Shown: positions 15,702 to 24,114 of the stretch, one piece after another
How positions within the stretch are numbered: position 1 is the stretch's first letter
How the letters are laid out: every line of letters begins with the position of its first letter
NCBI RefSeq assembly: GCF_900172365.1
Contig: NZ_FWFJ01000038.1
Span: 1-37,727, forward strand
Direction of reading: 5' to 3'
DNA: 37,727 bases
Source of the DNA: Roseovarius gaetbuli
GTDB lineage: Bacteria; Pseudomonadota; Alphaproteobacteria; Rhodobacterales; Rhodobacteraceae
The notes under the pieces: model-generated
The model's input: only the letters and a program-made list of their open reading frames with translations
Databases searched by the model: none
What the model was told of the DNA's origin: nothing
Position numbers and translations under genes: made by a program

Positions 15702-16943
15702 TCAGTCTTTGGTGGCCCGTGCGGCGCTAAGGGCGCTCACTTCGGGCGAGGCGGCGATTTTGCCAGCAGTGGCAAAGCGTTCGTGGTTCTGCGAGATCAG
15801 GGCCAGATCGTAAAGGTAATTCACCATCATGCCCCCCGATTGCGCGAGGCCATTGGGCGACAGGTCTGCATCGGCATGGATGGCATGCACCGAGGCGCCG
15901 TTGCCAAGGTGAAACCGCGCGACCGGATCGAACGGGCCGCCCTCGGGGCGCTTGGCGTTGAGCAGGTAATCGGCGGTGATCTGGCGACGCTCTTCGGGAT
16001 CATCGGGCAGGGTGGCGCCCTCGCTCGTCAGCCACTTCGTGAGCGCCGGGATCGGCGAGAGCGTGACGAAGGTCTTGAGATTGGGAAGCTCATGCGAGAG
16101 GTCGGAAACCACCTGTTTGATCAGCGAGTTGCCAAAGGAAATACCGGCAAGCCCCGGCTGACAGTTCGAGATCGAATAGAACACGGCGGTATCGGCGGTA
16201 TCGGCATTGATCGCCTCGCGGTTCTCGGCCAGCAGGTCGTGGATCGCCCCCGGTGTGCCACGGGTCAGCGCCACTTCGACAAAAATCAGCGGCTCGTCGG
16301 GCATGGCGGGATGAAAGAACCCGAAACACCGTCGGTCCGCAGGTTTCAGGCGCAGGCGCAGGTCGTCCCAGCTGTCGATGGCATGCACCGCCTCATAGGC
16401 GATGATCTTTTCAAGGATATCAGCCGGACTTGTCCAGTTGATCGGACGCAGCACCAGAAAGCCGCGGTTGAACCAGGACGAAAACAGGTGCCGGATATCA
16501 AGATCGACCACCGAAAGAGCCGGGTTATCCCGCGCCAGCCGGAGCAGGTCGCGCCGCATCGCCACCAACTGTGCGGTGGCGCCGGGCACTTGATTCAGGC
16601 GGCGCGCAAGTTCCTGGCGCGGCGGTTCTGCTGCGGCGAGAAAGGTGCGATAGGTGCGCCGGTCGGGTGTGGCCTCGAAGGCATCAAGCGCGTTGCGCAC
16701 GGTCTCGGGATCGACGCCAAGATCGTTGGTCAGGAAGGTGAAGAAGCCAAGCTTGGCCGCGTCATCCATCCCGGCATAGCGATCAAGGATAAGCCGCGCG
16801 AGGGCCATGCCCGACACCTCGCCCGAACTGCCAAGCAGGTCGCGCGAGAGGTCTTCGATGCTCCGGTTCTGCGCGTCCGGTTCGCTTGCGCCACGATAGC
16901 GGCGCTCGAAAACCGTGGCCAGAAGATCGGCGAGAACACTCAT
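15702..16943 (-). CDS. malonyl-CoA decarboxylase
   Basis: 413-residue enzyme that decarboxylates malonyl-CoA to acetyl-CoA. It has the helical N-terminal domain (about 1-140) and the acetyltransferase-like catalytic domain. Conserved segments are FSSWFNRGFLVLRPINWTSPA, ECFGFFHPAMPDEPLIFVEVAL-like (here RRCFGFFHPAMPDEPL) and YSISNCQPGLAGISFGN, with FHLGNGASVHAI near the C-terminus. Length is close to bacterial MatA. The ATG at 16943 overlaps the TRAP permease stop by 4 bases (ATGA). It works with the malonyl-CoA synthetase encoded just downstream. The symbol is left open because matA and mcd are both in use. Confidence 0.93.
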   Translation of the reverse strand: MSVLADLLATVFERRYRGASEPDAQNRSIEDLSRDLLGSSGEVSGMALARLILDRYAGMDDAAKLGFFTFLTNDLGVDPETVRNALDAFEATPDRRTYRTFLAAAEPPRQELARRLNQVPGATAQLVAMRRDLLRLARDNPALSVVDLDIRHLFSSWFNRGFLVLRPINWTSPADILEKIIAYEAVHAIDSWDDLRLRLKPADRRCFGFFHPAMPDEPLIFVEVALTRGTPGAIHDLLAENREAINADTADTAVFYSISNCQPGLAGISFGNSLIKQVVSDLSHELPNLKTFVTLSPIPALTKWLTSEGATLPDDPEERRQITADYLLNAKRPEGGPFDPVARFHLGNGASVHAIHADADLSPNGLAQSGGMMVNYLYDLALISQNHERFATAGKIAASPEVSALSAARATKD

Positions 16944-18256
16944 ACCGCTGTCCCCATGACATAATCAGGCAGCCATGTCGCCAGCCCCGGAAACAGGCAG
17001 AGCAGGATGATCGCAAGGATCATGCAGGCCACATAGGGCAGCGAACCGAGCAGGATCGTCTTGAGCTTGATATCGGGCGCAATGCCGTTGATCACGTAAA
17101 GGTTAAGACCGACGGGCGGCGAGATAAGGCCGATTTCCATGTTGATCGTAAGGACCACGGCAAACCAGATCGGATCAAACCCGGCGGTCAGGATGATCGG
17201 CAACAGGATTGGCGCCGCCATCAGGATCACCGCTACGGGGGGCAGGAAAAACCCCGCGACCAGAAGGAACAGGTTGATCGCCGCCATCAGAACCCAACGG
17301 TTCACATCCAGCGTGCCGATCCATTCGGCAATCGACTGGGTGATGAACAGGCTTGAGAGCATGTAGGAAAACACACCGGCGGCGGCGATGATGAACAGGA
17401 TCATCACGCTTTCACGGGTGCTGTCGCGCAGCACGACCCAGATCGCCGATGGGCTCCACATTTTATAGATGATGATCGCCATCAACAGGCACAAAAGCGC
17501 GCCGATTGCGGCGGTCTCCGACGGGGTCGCGATGCCGCCGTAAAGCGCATAGAGGACGCCAAGGATGATGACCAGAAACGGCAGGACGCGCGGCAGGATT
17601 TCAAAGCGCTCGGCCCAGGAATAGCTGCGCCCGCCAAGCAGTTCGATATTGCCCGACTTCCAGGTCGAATAAAGCGACCAGGCCATGAACAGGCCCACAA
17701 GCATCAGGCCCGGAATGACCCCGGCGAGAAACAGCCGCCCGATTGAGGTTTCGGTGGCGATGCCGTAAACGATCATCGTGACCGAGGGCGGAATGAGGAT
17801 GCCGAGGGTGCCGCCCGCCGCGATAGAGCCGGCAGCAACGCCATCGGGATAGCCGCGCTTGCGCATCTCGGGGATGCCCATCTTGCCGATCGCCGCACAG
17901 GTGGCGGGGGAAGAGCCCGACATCGCCGCAAAAAGCGCACAAGCCCCGAGGTTCGAGATCACGAGACCGCCAGGCACCCGCGTCAGCCAGCGTTCAAGCG
18001 CCTCGTAAAGGTCGGCCCCCGCCCGCGTTGACGCGATCGAAGAGCCCATGATGATGAACATCGGAATCGACAGCAGGGCAAAGTTATCGAGCTTGCCAAA
18101 CAGGATTTCCGGCATCAGTTCGAGCGAGCGCATCCCGTCAAAGGCGATCAGAAAGCCGGCCGAGACGATCAGGAGGCCAATGGCCACCGACACGCCCGAG
18201 AACAGCACGAAGATTGTCATGAGGGCGACAAGGCCCCCGAGTACGAGCGGGTCCAT
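16940..18256 (-). CDS. matM: malonate TRAP transporter, large permease subunit
   Basis: 438-residue DctM-type membrane protein with about 12 hydrophobic helices that catalyses sodium-driven uptake. Typical segments are LLSIPMFIIMGSSIA, AMSGSSPATCAAIG, AAGGTLGILIPPSVTMIVYG and GLISPPVGLNLYVI. I prefer the ATG at 18256 (GGGGA site 9 bases upstream, 2 bases after the matQ stop) over a TTG at 18262. The neighbouring decarboxylase and malonyl-CoA synthetase suggest malonate as substrate, as for the MatPQM system of Sinorhizobium. The symbol is given by that analogy. Confidence 0.87.
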   Translation of the reverse strand: MDPLVLGGLVALMTIFVLFSGVSVAIGLLIVSAGFLIAFDGMRSLELMPEILFGKLDNFALLSIPMFIIMGSSIASTRAGADLYEALERWLTRVPGGLVISNLGACALFAAMSGSSPATCAAIGKMGIPEMRKRGYPDGVAAGSIAAGGTLGILIPPSVTMIVYGIATETSIGRLFLAGVIPGLMLVGLFMAWSLYSTWKSGNIELLGGRSYSWAERFEILPRVLPFLVIILGVLYALYGGIATPSETAAIGALLCLLMAIIIYKMWSPSAIWVVLRDSTRESVMILFIIAAAGVFSYMLSSLFITQSIAEWIGTLDVNRWVLMAAINLFLLVAGFFLPPVAVILMAAPILLPIILTAGFDPIWFAVVLTINMEIGLISPPVGLNLYVINGIAPDIKLKTILLGSLPYVACMILAIILLCLFPGLATWLPDYVMGTAV

Positions 18257-18258
18257 GA

Positions 18259-18837
18259 TCAAAGATCCCCAGATACGCGGGCCGCAAGGCCCTCTTGTTC
18301 AATTCCAAAGGGTGCGTCGACGCGGATGATGACCGCGTAAAGATCAGCGATCAGTTGCAGCAGCAAAAGACCAAGGCCGACCGGAAGCGCCATGTAGGGC
18401 TTCCACAGGGCCACACTCCAAACAGTGTCGGATTTCCAGCCGCGCGCATAGGCGACGTGCCAGAATTCATACCCGTACCAGAGCATCACAGCGATGATCA
18501 GCGCCGAAACTGCCAGCGTGACAATCGCCAGACCCCGGCGCAGGCGCATCGGAAGGGCAATCGGAATAAGATCGACATTCACATGCCCGCGCAGGCGCTG
18601 CACATAGGGCAGGCCGACCAGGGTGGCGGCGATCATAAGGTAAATCACGGCTTCGGTTTGCCAGATGGTCGAGCCATTCATGACAAATCGGATAAAGATC
18701 ATCTGACAGGTGATGAGAACCGCCAGCGTGATCATGCCCGCCGAGACCCAACCGGCAAAGGTTGAAATGGCCGCAACGATTTTAAGAAAGAGGCTGTTGC
18801 CGGTGTTTGCCACACCGGAGATGGATTGGCCCGACAT
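18259..18837 (-). CDS. matQ: malonate TRAP transporter, small permease subunit
   Basis: 192-residue DctQ-type membrane protein with four hydrophobic helices (FAGWVSAGMITLAVLITCQMIF, ETVIYLMIAATLVG-like, the LAIVTLAVSALIIAVMLWYGYEFW helix, and ALPVGLGLLLLQLIADLY). It pairs with the large subunit encoded 2 bases downstream. An AGGAGG ribosome site precedes the ATG at 18837. A 71-base gap with a hairpin separates it from the binding-protein gene. Confidence 0.87.
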   Translation of the reverse strand: MSGQSISGVANTGNSLFLKIVAAISTFAGWVSAGMITLAVLITCQMIFIRFVMNGSTIWQTEAVIYLMIAATLVGLPYVQRLRGHVNVDLIPIALPMRLRRGLAIVTLAVSALIIAVMLWYGYEFWHVAYARGWKSDTVWSVALWKPYMALPVGLGLLLLQLIADLYAVIIRVDAPFGIEQEGLAARVSGDL

Positions 18838-18871
18838 CGGCCCTCCTTTCGGGGTAAGTCTTGGGGGTGCA

Positions 18872-18893
18872 GGGCGCCGCGCGTGGGGCGCCC
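18872..18893 (-). promoter_or_regulatory. hairpin between matP and matQ
   Basis: GGGCGCC (18872-18878) and GGCGCCC (18887-18893) form a 7-pair stem with an 8-base loop in the gap after matP. No T-run follows on the minus strand. In TRAP operons the binding protein is needed in excess, so an mRNA-stabilising or attenuating hairpin here makes sense. The role is inferred. Confidence 0.5.
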
Positions 18894-18908
18894 CGCGATC
18901 AGGTCAGA

Positions 18909-19895
18909 TCACTCGACAGCGAGCGCCATATCCAGAAGCGCCTGCCCGTCGGGCACGCTTTCGACAAAGGCCTTGTACGAGGTTTCCTTGGCGATCTCGC
19001 GCCATGCGGCGAAATCGTCTTCGCTCATCTGTGCGATCTCGACGCCGGCGTTCTTGAACACTTCGACCGAGTTGGCGTCTTCTTTCTTGGCTTCTTCAAG
19101 ATAGAAGGCTTCGGCCTTTTCGGCACCGGCCAAAAGCGCGGCCTGCTGGGCCTCGGTCAGGCCTTCAAAGGTGGATTTGTTCATCAACAGCGGCTGATAC
19201 ATGAACCACAGGGCAACGTCGCCTGCGGGGGTATAGCACTTGACCTGTTCGTAAATCCGGTAGGACACGAAGGACGAGGACGATGTGTTGGCCGCATCCA
19301 GAACGCCGGTTTGCATGGCGTTGTAGATTTCCGAGCTTGCCATCGACGCGATCGAGGCGCCGGCGCCGGCCAGCATCTGTTCAAACGCCTTGCCCGCCGC
19401 GCGGGTTTGCAGGCCCTTGATGTCATCGGGCTTGGTGATGCACTTGTCCTTGCCGGCAAAGCCACCCGCTAGGTAACCGTGCACCAGAACCATCACGTCA
19501 TCTTCGGCCATCTTGGCCTCGAGTGCCTCCATGAAGGGGCTGTTGGACAGGCGTGCGGCGTGGTCGTGGTTTTTCACCAGGCCCGGCATCAGCGTCAGGT
19601 TATAGGATGGCTGTTGGCCACCTGCATAGCTGAGCGGCAGAACGGTCATGTCAAGCTGACCGCGGCTCAGGGGTGTGTATTGCTCGCGCGGCTTGAAAAG
19701 CGACTTCGAGCCGAAGATCTTGATCTCAAGATCGACATCGGCGGCGGCGACTTCATCGGCAACGATCTGGGCAACCTTGTGGCGCACGTCGCTGTTGGAC
19801 CACTGGTGCGACAGGCGCAGGTCGGTGGCATTGGCAACCGAGCCAATAAGCATCATCCCGGCAGTAACGGCTGCCGTGAACATAGATTTTTTCAT
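18909..19895 (-). CDS. matP: malonate TRAP transporter, periplasmic binding protein
   Basis: 328-residue DctP-type binding protein. The ATG at 19895 has a GGGAGGAAG site and starts a signal peptide (MKKSMFTAAVTAGMMLIGSVANA); an in-frame upstream start at 19988 would destroy this and run into the operator. The domain shows LRLSHQWSNSDVRHKVAQIVADEV, the Arg-containing ligand segment GLQTRAAGKAFEQMLAGAGAS and the closing ALLDMALAVE. Malonate is inferred from the catabolic genes in the same operon and the divergent FCD regulator. It is the first gene of the mat operon. Confidence 0.87.
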   Translation of the reverse strand: MKKSMFTAAVTAGMMLIGSVANATDLRLSHQWSNSDVRHKVAQIVADEVAAADVDLEIKIFGSKSLFKPREQYTPLSRGQLDMTVLPLSYAGGQQPSYNLTLMPGLVKNHDHAARLSNSPFMEALEAKMAEDDVMVLVHGYLAGGFAGKDKCITKPDDIKGLQTRAAGKAFEQMLAGAGASIASMASSEIYNAMQTGVLDAANTSSSSFVSYRIYEQVKCYTPAGDVALWFMYQPLLMNKSTFEGLTEAQQAALLAGAEKAEAFYLEEAKKEDANSVEVFKNAGVEIAQMSEDDFAAWREIAKETSYKAFVESVPDGQALLDMALAVE

Positions 19896-19978
19896 GTCTT
19901 CCTCCCATTTTGTCCGGACAAGATGGCCCGAACGCATGAGCCGCAGTCTTTTGGGTTTCGAATTCAAAGTCAAGTTTT

Positions 19979-19988
19979 TTGTATACAA
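19979..19988. promoter_or_regulatory. likely GntR/FCD operator between matP and the regulator gene
   Basis: TTGTATACAA is a perfect 10-base palindrome matching the GT-N(2-3)-AC core bound by FCD-type GntR regulators. It lies 84 bases before the matP ATG and 47 before the regulator ATG, in the divergent intergenic region, where it could control both. Confidence 0.68.
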
Positions 19989-20034
19989 GAATTTCTATCT
20001 TGCGCACAAATCAAGCTAAGGCTAGGTTTTTCGG

Positions 20035-20691
20035 ATGGAACTTCGTCGGGCAGACATAATCGCGGATGCGCTGGAAGAGCTGGTTTTTACCGGCGGCTTT
20101 CACGATGGTGATCGGCTTGACGAGCTGCGCCTTGCGCGCCAGTTCGATGTTTCCCGCACCCCGATTCGCGAGGCCCTGCAACGTCTTGTGGCCTCTGGCA
20201 TTGCCGAACAGATCCCGCGCCGCGGCGTTTTTGTGCGCCAGCCGGGGCCGGTGGAACTGATGGAAATGTTCGAAACCATGGCCGAGATCGAGGGCGTCTG
20301 CGGGCGTCTGGCGGCGCTGCGAATCTCCGAGGCCGCGCTTGAAGAGCTTGATCGTGCCAACGCCTCTTGCTGTGCCGCCGTCGAGGGCGGCGATGCCGAT
20401 GCCTATTACCGGGAAAACGAACGGTTTCATCACGTTATCTATCATCAGGCCGGCAATGGATTCCTAGAACACGAGGCGCTGCGCCTGCACCGGCGGCTCA
20501 AGCCGTTTCGCCGGTTGCAATTGCGCTTGCGCGGGCGGATGTCGCAATCCATGGCCGAGCATAAGGCGATCGTCGAGGCGCTGCGCGCAGGCGATCCGGA
20601 CCGCGCCGCAGAGGCGCTGCGCGGGCATGTGGCGATTCAGGGCGAAAAGTTCCATCTTTTGATGTCCAGCTTGCGCAGCGCCGCAGAGTAA
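20035..20691 (+). CDS. matR: GntR/FCD-family regulator of malonate genes
   Basis: 218-residue regulator with an N-terminal GntR winged helix (about 1-70; DELRLARQFDVSRTPIREALQRLVASG) and an all-helical FCD ligand domain (about 80-210). Likely metal or ligand residues are in YRENERFHHVIYHQAGN and the later AEHKAIVEAL and ALRGHVAIQG histidines. It is divergent from the mat operon with a palindromic operator between them, so it probably represses transport and catabolism until malonate or malonyl-CoA is present. The symbol is assigned by analogy with Rhizobium MatR. Confidence 0.82.
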   Translation: MELRRADIIADALEELVFTGGFHDGDRLDELRLARQFDVSRTPIREALQRLVASGIAEQIPRRGVFVRQPGPVELMEMFETMAEIEGVCGRLAALRISEAALEELDRANASCCAAVEGGDADAYYRENERFHHVIYHQAGNGFLEHEALRLHRRLKPFRRLQLRLRGRMSQSMAEHKAIVEALRAGDPDRAAEALRGHVAIQGEKFHLLMSSLRSAAE

Positions 20692-20777
20692 CCACATAAC
20701 ACCAAGTCACGAGCGCAGCGCGCCAGCCGGTGTGCGCATCGCTGGACAGTCGGCGCGCGCATCGGTAGGACAGCGAA

Positions 20778-21254
20778 ATGGCCAAGGAAAAGGAAAATCC
20801 GAACTACAAGGTGATCGCCGAAAATCGGCGGGCGCGGTATGACTATGCCATCGAGAATGACATAGAATGCGGCATCATCCTTGAAGGCTCCGAGGTGAAA
20901 TCCCTGCGCCAGAACGGCGGCAATATCGCCGAAAGCTATGCCATGGTCGAAGATGGCGAGCTCTGGCTGGTGAATTCCTATATCGCGCCCTATGCACAGG
21001 CCAAGACCTTTGGTCACGAGGAAAAGCGCCGCCGCAAGCTCTTGGTGTCGCGCAAGGAATTGGCGCGGCTTTGGAACGAGACACAGCGCAAAGGCATGAC
21101 GCTTGTGCCGCTGGTGATGTATTTCAACCATCGCGGGCTGGTCAAAATGAAGATCGGCATCGCCAAGGGTAAGAAAAACCACGACAAGCGCGCCACCGAG
21201 GCCAAGCGCGACTGGAGCCGTCAGAAACAACGCCTGTTGCGCCACGGCGAGTGA
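20778..21254 (+). CDS. smpB: SsrA-binding protein SmpB
   Basis: 158-residue RNA-binding protein that brings tmRNA to stalled ribosomes. Family hallmarks are [39 protein letters not shown] and the C-terminal basic tail [25 protein letters not shown]. The ATG at 20778 has a TAGGACAG site. Length is standard. It is a housekeeping gene, starting 86 bases after the GntR regulator, probably from its own promoter. Confidence 0.97.
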   Translation: MAKEKENPNYKVIAENRRARYDYAIENDIECGIILEGSEVKSLRQNGGNIAESYAMVEDGELWLVNSYIAPYAQAKTFGHEEKRRRKLLVSRKELARLWNETQRKGMTLVPLVMYFNHRGLVKMKIGIAKGKKNHDKRATEAKRDWSRQKQRLLRHGE

Positions 21255-21282
21255 GCGGCGGTTTTTCCCAAGGAAACGAACG

Positions 21283-21549
21283 ATGGAACTTTTGCTGAGT
21301 TTGATTGCGGGCGCGGTCGGCGGCAATGTCGCGGGTGGCGTGATGAAGGGTGCGAGCCTTGGTTTTCTCGGCAATTCGATTGTCGGCGTCGTTGGTGGCG
21401 GGCTTGGCAATCAGGCCTTGGCGATGCTCGACGCGGGTGCGGGCGGTGGCGATATCGGCGCGATCATCGCTCAACTCGCCTCGGGCGGGCTTGGGGGTGG
21501 CGTGGCGATGATCGTCGTCGGGCAGATCAAGAAAGTGGTGCTGAAATAA
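21283..21549 (+). CDS. small glycine-rich hydrophobic protein, unknown
   Basis: 88-residue protein beginning MELLLSLIAGAVGGNVAGGV, with glycine-rich stretches (GGGLGNQALAMLD and GGLGGGVAMIVVG) and a basic end KKVVLK. It could be one or two membrane hairpins, reminiscent of small glycine-zipper proteins. An AAGGAAACGAACG ribosome region precedes the ATG. It lies 28 bases after smpB and may be cotranscribed. I do not recognise the family. Confidence 0.65.
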   Translation: MELLLSLIAGAVGGNVAGGVMKGASLGFLGNSIVGVVGGGLGNQALAMLDAGAGGGDIGAIIAQLASGGLGGGVAMIVVGQIKKVVLK

Positions 21550-21554
21550 CCGGC

Positions 21555-21594
21555 AGGGCAGGGGCGCAGAGGCGCCGCCCGGTCTTGCCCTTTT
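21555..21594 (+). terminator. possible terminator after the Gly-rich gene
   Basis: AGGGCA (21555-21560) pairs with TGCCCT (21586-21591), enclosing a smaller GGCGC/GCGCC hairpin (21563-21576), followed by TTT. The stem is interrupted, so this is only a moderate intrinsic terminator. It lies 5 bases after the stop. Confidence 0.4.
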
Positions 21595-21638
21595 GCCCCT
21601 CAGACTGTACTCAAGTCAGGTCTTAAACGGGGGCCCCC

Positions 21639-22496
21639 ATGGCACATGATGATCCTAAAACCGTTGTTTCCACCGACTGGCTTGCCAGCCACCTGAAAGA
21701 CCCGGATTTGCGGGTTCTCGATGGCACCATGTTCATGGCCGCCGAAGGGCGCGATGCAAAGGCCGAGTATGACGCCGCGCATATCCCCGGCGCGCGCTTT
21801 TTTGATATCGACGACATCAGCGATAGCCGCTCCGAGTTGCCGCATATGGCGCCGCCGGTCGAAAAGTTCATGTCCAAGCTGCGCGCGATGGGCGTTGGTG
21901 ACGGCCATCAGGTGGTGGTCTATGACGCCAAAGGACTGTTTTCCGCCGCCCGCGTTTGGTGGCTGTTTCGCCTGATGGGGCAAGACAACATCGCCGTTCT
22001 CGATGGCGGTTTTCCCAAGTGGCAGGCCGAGGGCCGCGAGACCGAAGACCTGCCTCCGATGATCCGCGACCGCCATATGACGGTCCGCCGCCAGAACCAG
22101 ATGGTCAAGGATGTGACGCAGGTCTCGGCGGCCGCCAAGCTTGGCGATTACGAAATTCTCGACGCGCGCTCGGCCGCCCGTTTTCGCGGCGAGGCGCCCG
22201 AACCGCGCCCCGGTCTGCGCGGTGGCCATATTCCGGGTTCGAAGAACGTGCCCTACACCGATCTGTTGAATGACGACATGACGATGAAAGACCCCGAGGA
22301 ACAGCGCGCTGTGTTTGCGGCGGCTGGTGTTGACATGAGCAAGCCGGTGATCACCACCTGCGGCACCGGCGTCACGGCCGCAATCATCAGTCTGGCCCTT
22401 GAACGGATCGGCAAGACCGACCACGCGCTTTATGACGGATCATGGACGGAATGGGGGGCCTTCCCGACCCTTCCCGTCGCCACAGGAGAAGCCTGA
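21639..22496 (+). CDS. sseA: 3-mercaptopyruvate sulfurtransferase
   Basis: 285-residue two-domain rhodanese. The inactive N-terminal domain shows LRVLDGTMFM and YDAAHIPGARFFDIDDISD. The catalytic domain holds C241 in the loop CGTGVTA, the CG[S/T]GVT type typical of mercaptopyruvate sulfurtransferases rather than thiosulfate-specific rhodaneses. It moves sulfur from 3-mercaptopyruvate to acceptors such as thioredoxin or cyanide. Its TGA shares one base with the ATG of the aminotransferase, so the two are coupled; transamination of cysteine could make its substrate, which fits this pairing. Confidence 0.93.
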   Translation: MAHDDPKTVVSTDWLASHLKDPDLRVLDGTMFMAAEGRDAKAEYDAAHIPGARFFDIDDISDSRSELPHMAPPVEKFMSKLRAMGVGDGHQVVVYDAKGLFSAARVWWLFRLMGQDNIAVLDGGFPKWQAEGRETEDLPPMIRDRHMTVRRQNQMVKDVTQVSAAAKLGDYEILDARSAARFRGEAPEPRPGLRGGHIPGSKNVPYTDLLNDDMTMKDPEEQRAVFAAAGVDMSKPVITTCGTGVTAAIISLALERIGKTDHALYDGSWTEWGAFPTLPVATGEA

Positions 22497-23680
22497 TGTT
22501 CAGCAATCTGAAAGAAAAACCCGCCGATAAGATCCTGGCCCTCGGTCAGGCATTCCGCGAAGACCCGCGCGACACCAAGATCGACCTTGGCGTTGGCGTC
22601 TACAAAGACGCAGAGGGCAAGACCCCGATCATGCGCGCGGTGAAAGCCGCCGAGCAAAAGTGGTGGGGCCAGGAAGAGACCAAGGCCTATACCGGGCTGG
22701 CCGGCGATCCGGCATTTTCGGACGTGATGATCAATCTGGTGCTCGGCGATGCCGTCACCCGCGATCAGGTCGCCGCCGTCGCCACCCCCGGCGGCACCGG
22801 CGCGGTGCGTCAGGCGTTTGATCTTGTGCGCATGGCCAACCCGGATGCGCGGGTGTTCGTCTCTGATCCGACATGGCCCAACCACCTTAGCATTCTGGCC
22901 TATCTTGGCGTTGAAACGGTGATGTATCGCTATTTCGACAGCGAAACCGTCGGTGTCGATTTCGATGGCATGATGGCCGACCTTGAGGCTGTGCGCGCGG
23001 GCGATGTGGTGCTGTTGCATGGCTGCTGTCACAACCCGACCGGCGCCAACCTTAACCTGAGCCAATGGAAAGAGGTGATCGACCTTTTGATCCGCAAGGG
23101 CGCGGTGCCGATGATCGACATCGCCTATCAGGGCTTTGGTGACGGTCTTGAAGAAGACGCCAAGGCGACCCGGCTTGTGGTCAAAAGCTGTCCCGAGGTG
23201 TTGATCGCGGCAAGCTGTTCCAAGAACTTCGGCATTTACCGCGAACGCACCGGCATCTTGATGGCCGTGGCGCAGGACCGGGGCCTGCAAAAGGTGGCGC
23301 AGGGCAATCTGGCCTATCTCAACCGCCAGAACTTTTCCTTTCCGCCCGATCATGGCGCGCGGCTGGTGACCATGGTGCTAAGCGATGATGCGCTGCGCGC
23401 CGATTGGCAATCAGAGCTGGAAGAGGTCCGCCTTGGCATGCTGCAGCTGCGTCAGGACCTTGCCAATGAGTTGCGCCGTTTGTCGGGCTCTGATCGGTTT
23501 GGGTTTATCGCCCAGCATCGCGGCATGTTTTCGCGGCTTGGCGCCACGCCCGAGCAGGTGGAAACCCTGCGCAAGGACCACGGGATTTACATGATCGGCG
23601 ACAGCCGGATCAACATTGCCGGTCTCAATGCGCAAACCGTGCCGATCCTTGCCCGTGCGATCATCGACGCAGGCGTTTAA
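22496..23680 (+). CDS. aromatic/aspartate-type amino acid aminotransferase
   Basis: 394-residue PLP enzyme of fold type I, class Ib-like (AspC/TyrB). Recognised motifs are IDLGVGVYKD, YTGLAGDPAF, HGCCHNPTGANL and the PLP lysine K243 in SCSKNFGIYRERTG; the substrate-carboxylate arginine is in DSRINIAG. TyrB-type aromatic specificity is the usual annotation in this order, but aspartate or cysteine activity is possible, the latter attractive because the gene is coupled to a mercaptopyruvate sulfurtransferase. An AGGAGAAG site precedes the ATG at 22496. Confidence 0.9.
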   Translation: MFSNLKEKPADKILALGQAFREDPRDTKIDLGVGVYKDAEGKTPIMRAVKAAEQKWWGQEETKAYTGLAGDPAFSDVMINLVLGDAVTRDQVAAVATPGGTGAVRQAFDLVRMANPDARVFVSDPTWPNHLSILAYLGVETVMYRYFDSETVGVDFDGMMADLEAVRAGDVVLLHGCCHNPTGANLNLSQWKEVIDLLIRKGAVPMIDIAYQGFGDGLEEDAKATRLVVKSCPEVLIAASCSKNFGIYRERTGILMAVAQDRGLQKVAQGNLAYLNRQNFSFPPDHGARLVTMVLSDDALRADWQSELEEVRLGMLQLRQDLANELRRLSGSDRFGFIAQHRGMFSRLGATPEQVETLRKDHGIYMIGDSRINIAGLNAQTVPILARAIIDAGV

Positions 23681-23692
23681 GCGCCCTGCACA

Positions 23693-23716
23693 GGCGCGCC
23701 AGTGGCTTGGCGCGCC
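23693..23716 (+). terminator. possible terminator hairpin after the aminotransferase
   Basis: GGCGCGCC at 23693-23700 and again at 23709-23716 (each its own reverse complement) form an 8-pair stem with loop AGTGGCTT, 12 bases after the stop. No T-run follows, so it may act with Rho or only protect the mRNA end. Confidence 0.5.
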
Positions 23717-24114
23717 GCCCCCCCCTCAGAAGCAATACGCAGAATTTGAACCATCTGTTTGCCATAAAAGTGTGTGGCAGGTGCGAACGCCTCAAGCTGG
23801 CGGACAAGCAATAATCCAAAGTTTCGAGTGATGGCCGAGCACGGCGCTGCAACAGAACTGGATCAGCAAGGTCCGCGCTGGCCGGATGACCTGCGCCCCG
23901 GAAATGAGGGCGAAGGATGGTGAAAACACTCCACACAAAACGGCCCCGCAGCGCTTTGGGAGACCGGCCTCCAGCTCCGGAAGCCATCGTGCCGATGGAC
24001 CAGCGGCCGAACATGCACTAACAATCAACCTGGACCAGGCAGATCAGTGTCATAGATGTTGAATTTTTTCCTGCCGGTTGGTGAGACTGGCGAAAATCGA
24101 AAGACCGAGCAACC
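23717..24114. other. gap between the aminotransferase and the glycan island
   Basis: These 398 bases hold no intact gene. The right part carries the transposase remnant listed at 23917-24021 and a short IS-end-like sequence up to about 24036. The left part shows a few in-frame words (CERLKLADKQ near 23780) broken by several stops. The last 75 bases before the FkbM-like gene contain no clear promoter. Confidence 0.45.
23917..24021 (+). pseudogene. 3' remnant of an IS3-type transposase (left side of island)
   Basis: A 34-residue open stretch ends TKRPRSALGDRPPAPEA, then IVPMDQRPNMH and TAA at 24019-24021. It matches the C-terminus of IS3-family OrfB integrases (usual form NTxRPHSALGYRPPAPE). 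Upstream the frame is broken by stops and the DDE catalytic region is missing. The bases just after it (CAATCAACCTGGACCA) resemble the usual element end. It marks the left border of the glycan island. Confidence 0.78.

Noticed and set aside
14215..15813. Long ORF (532 codons) on the plus strand opposite matB
   Set aside because: It is antisense to a clear malonyl-CoA synthetase and is rich in His, Arg and Gly with no domain.
15783..16964. 393-codon plus-strand ORF opposite the malonyl-CoA decarboxylase
   Set aside because: The decarboxylase is unmistakable; the opposing frame is an artefact of codon bias.
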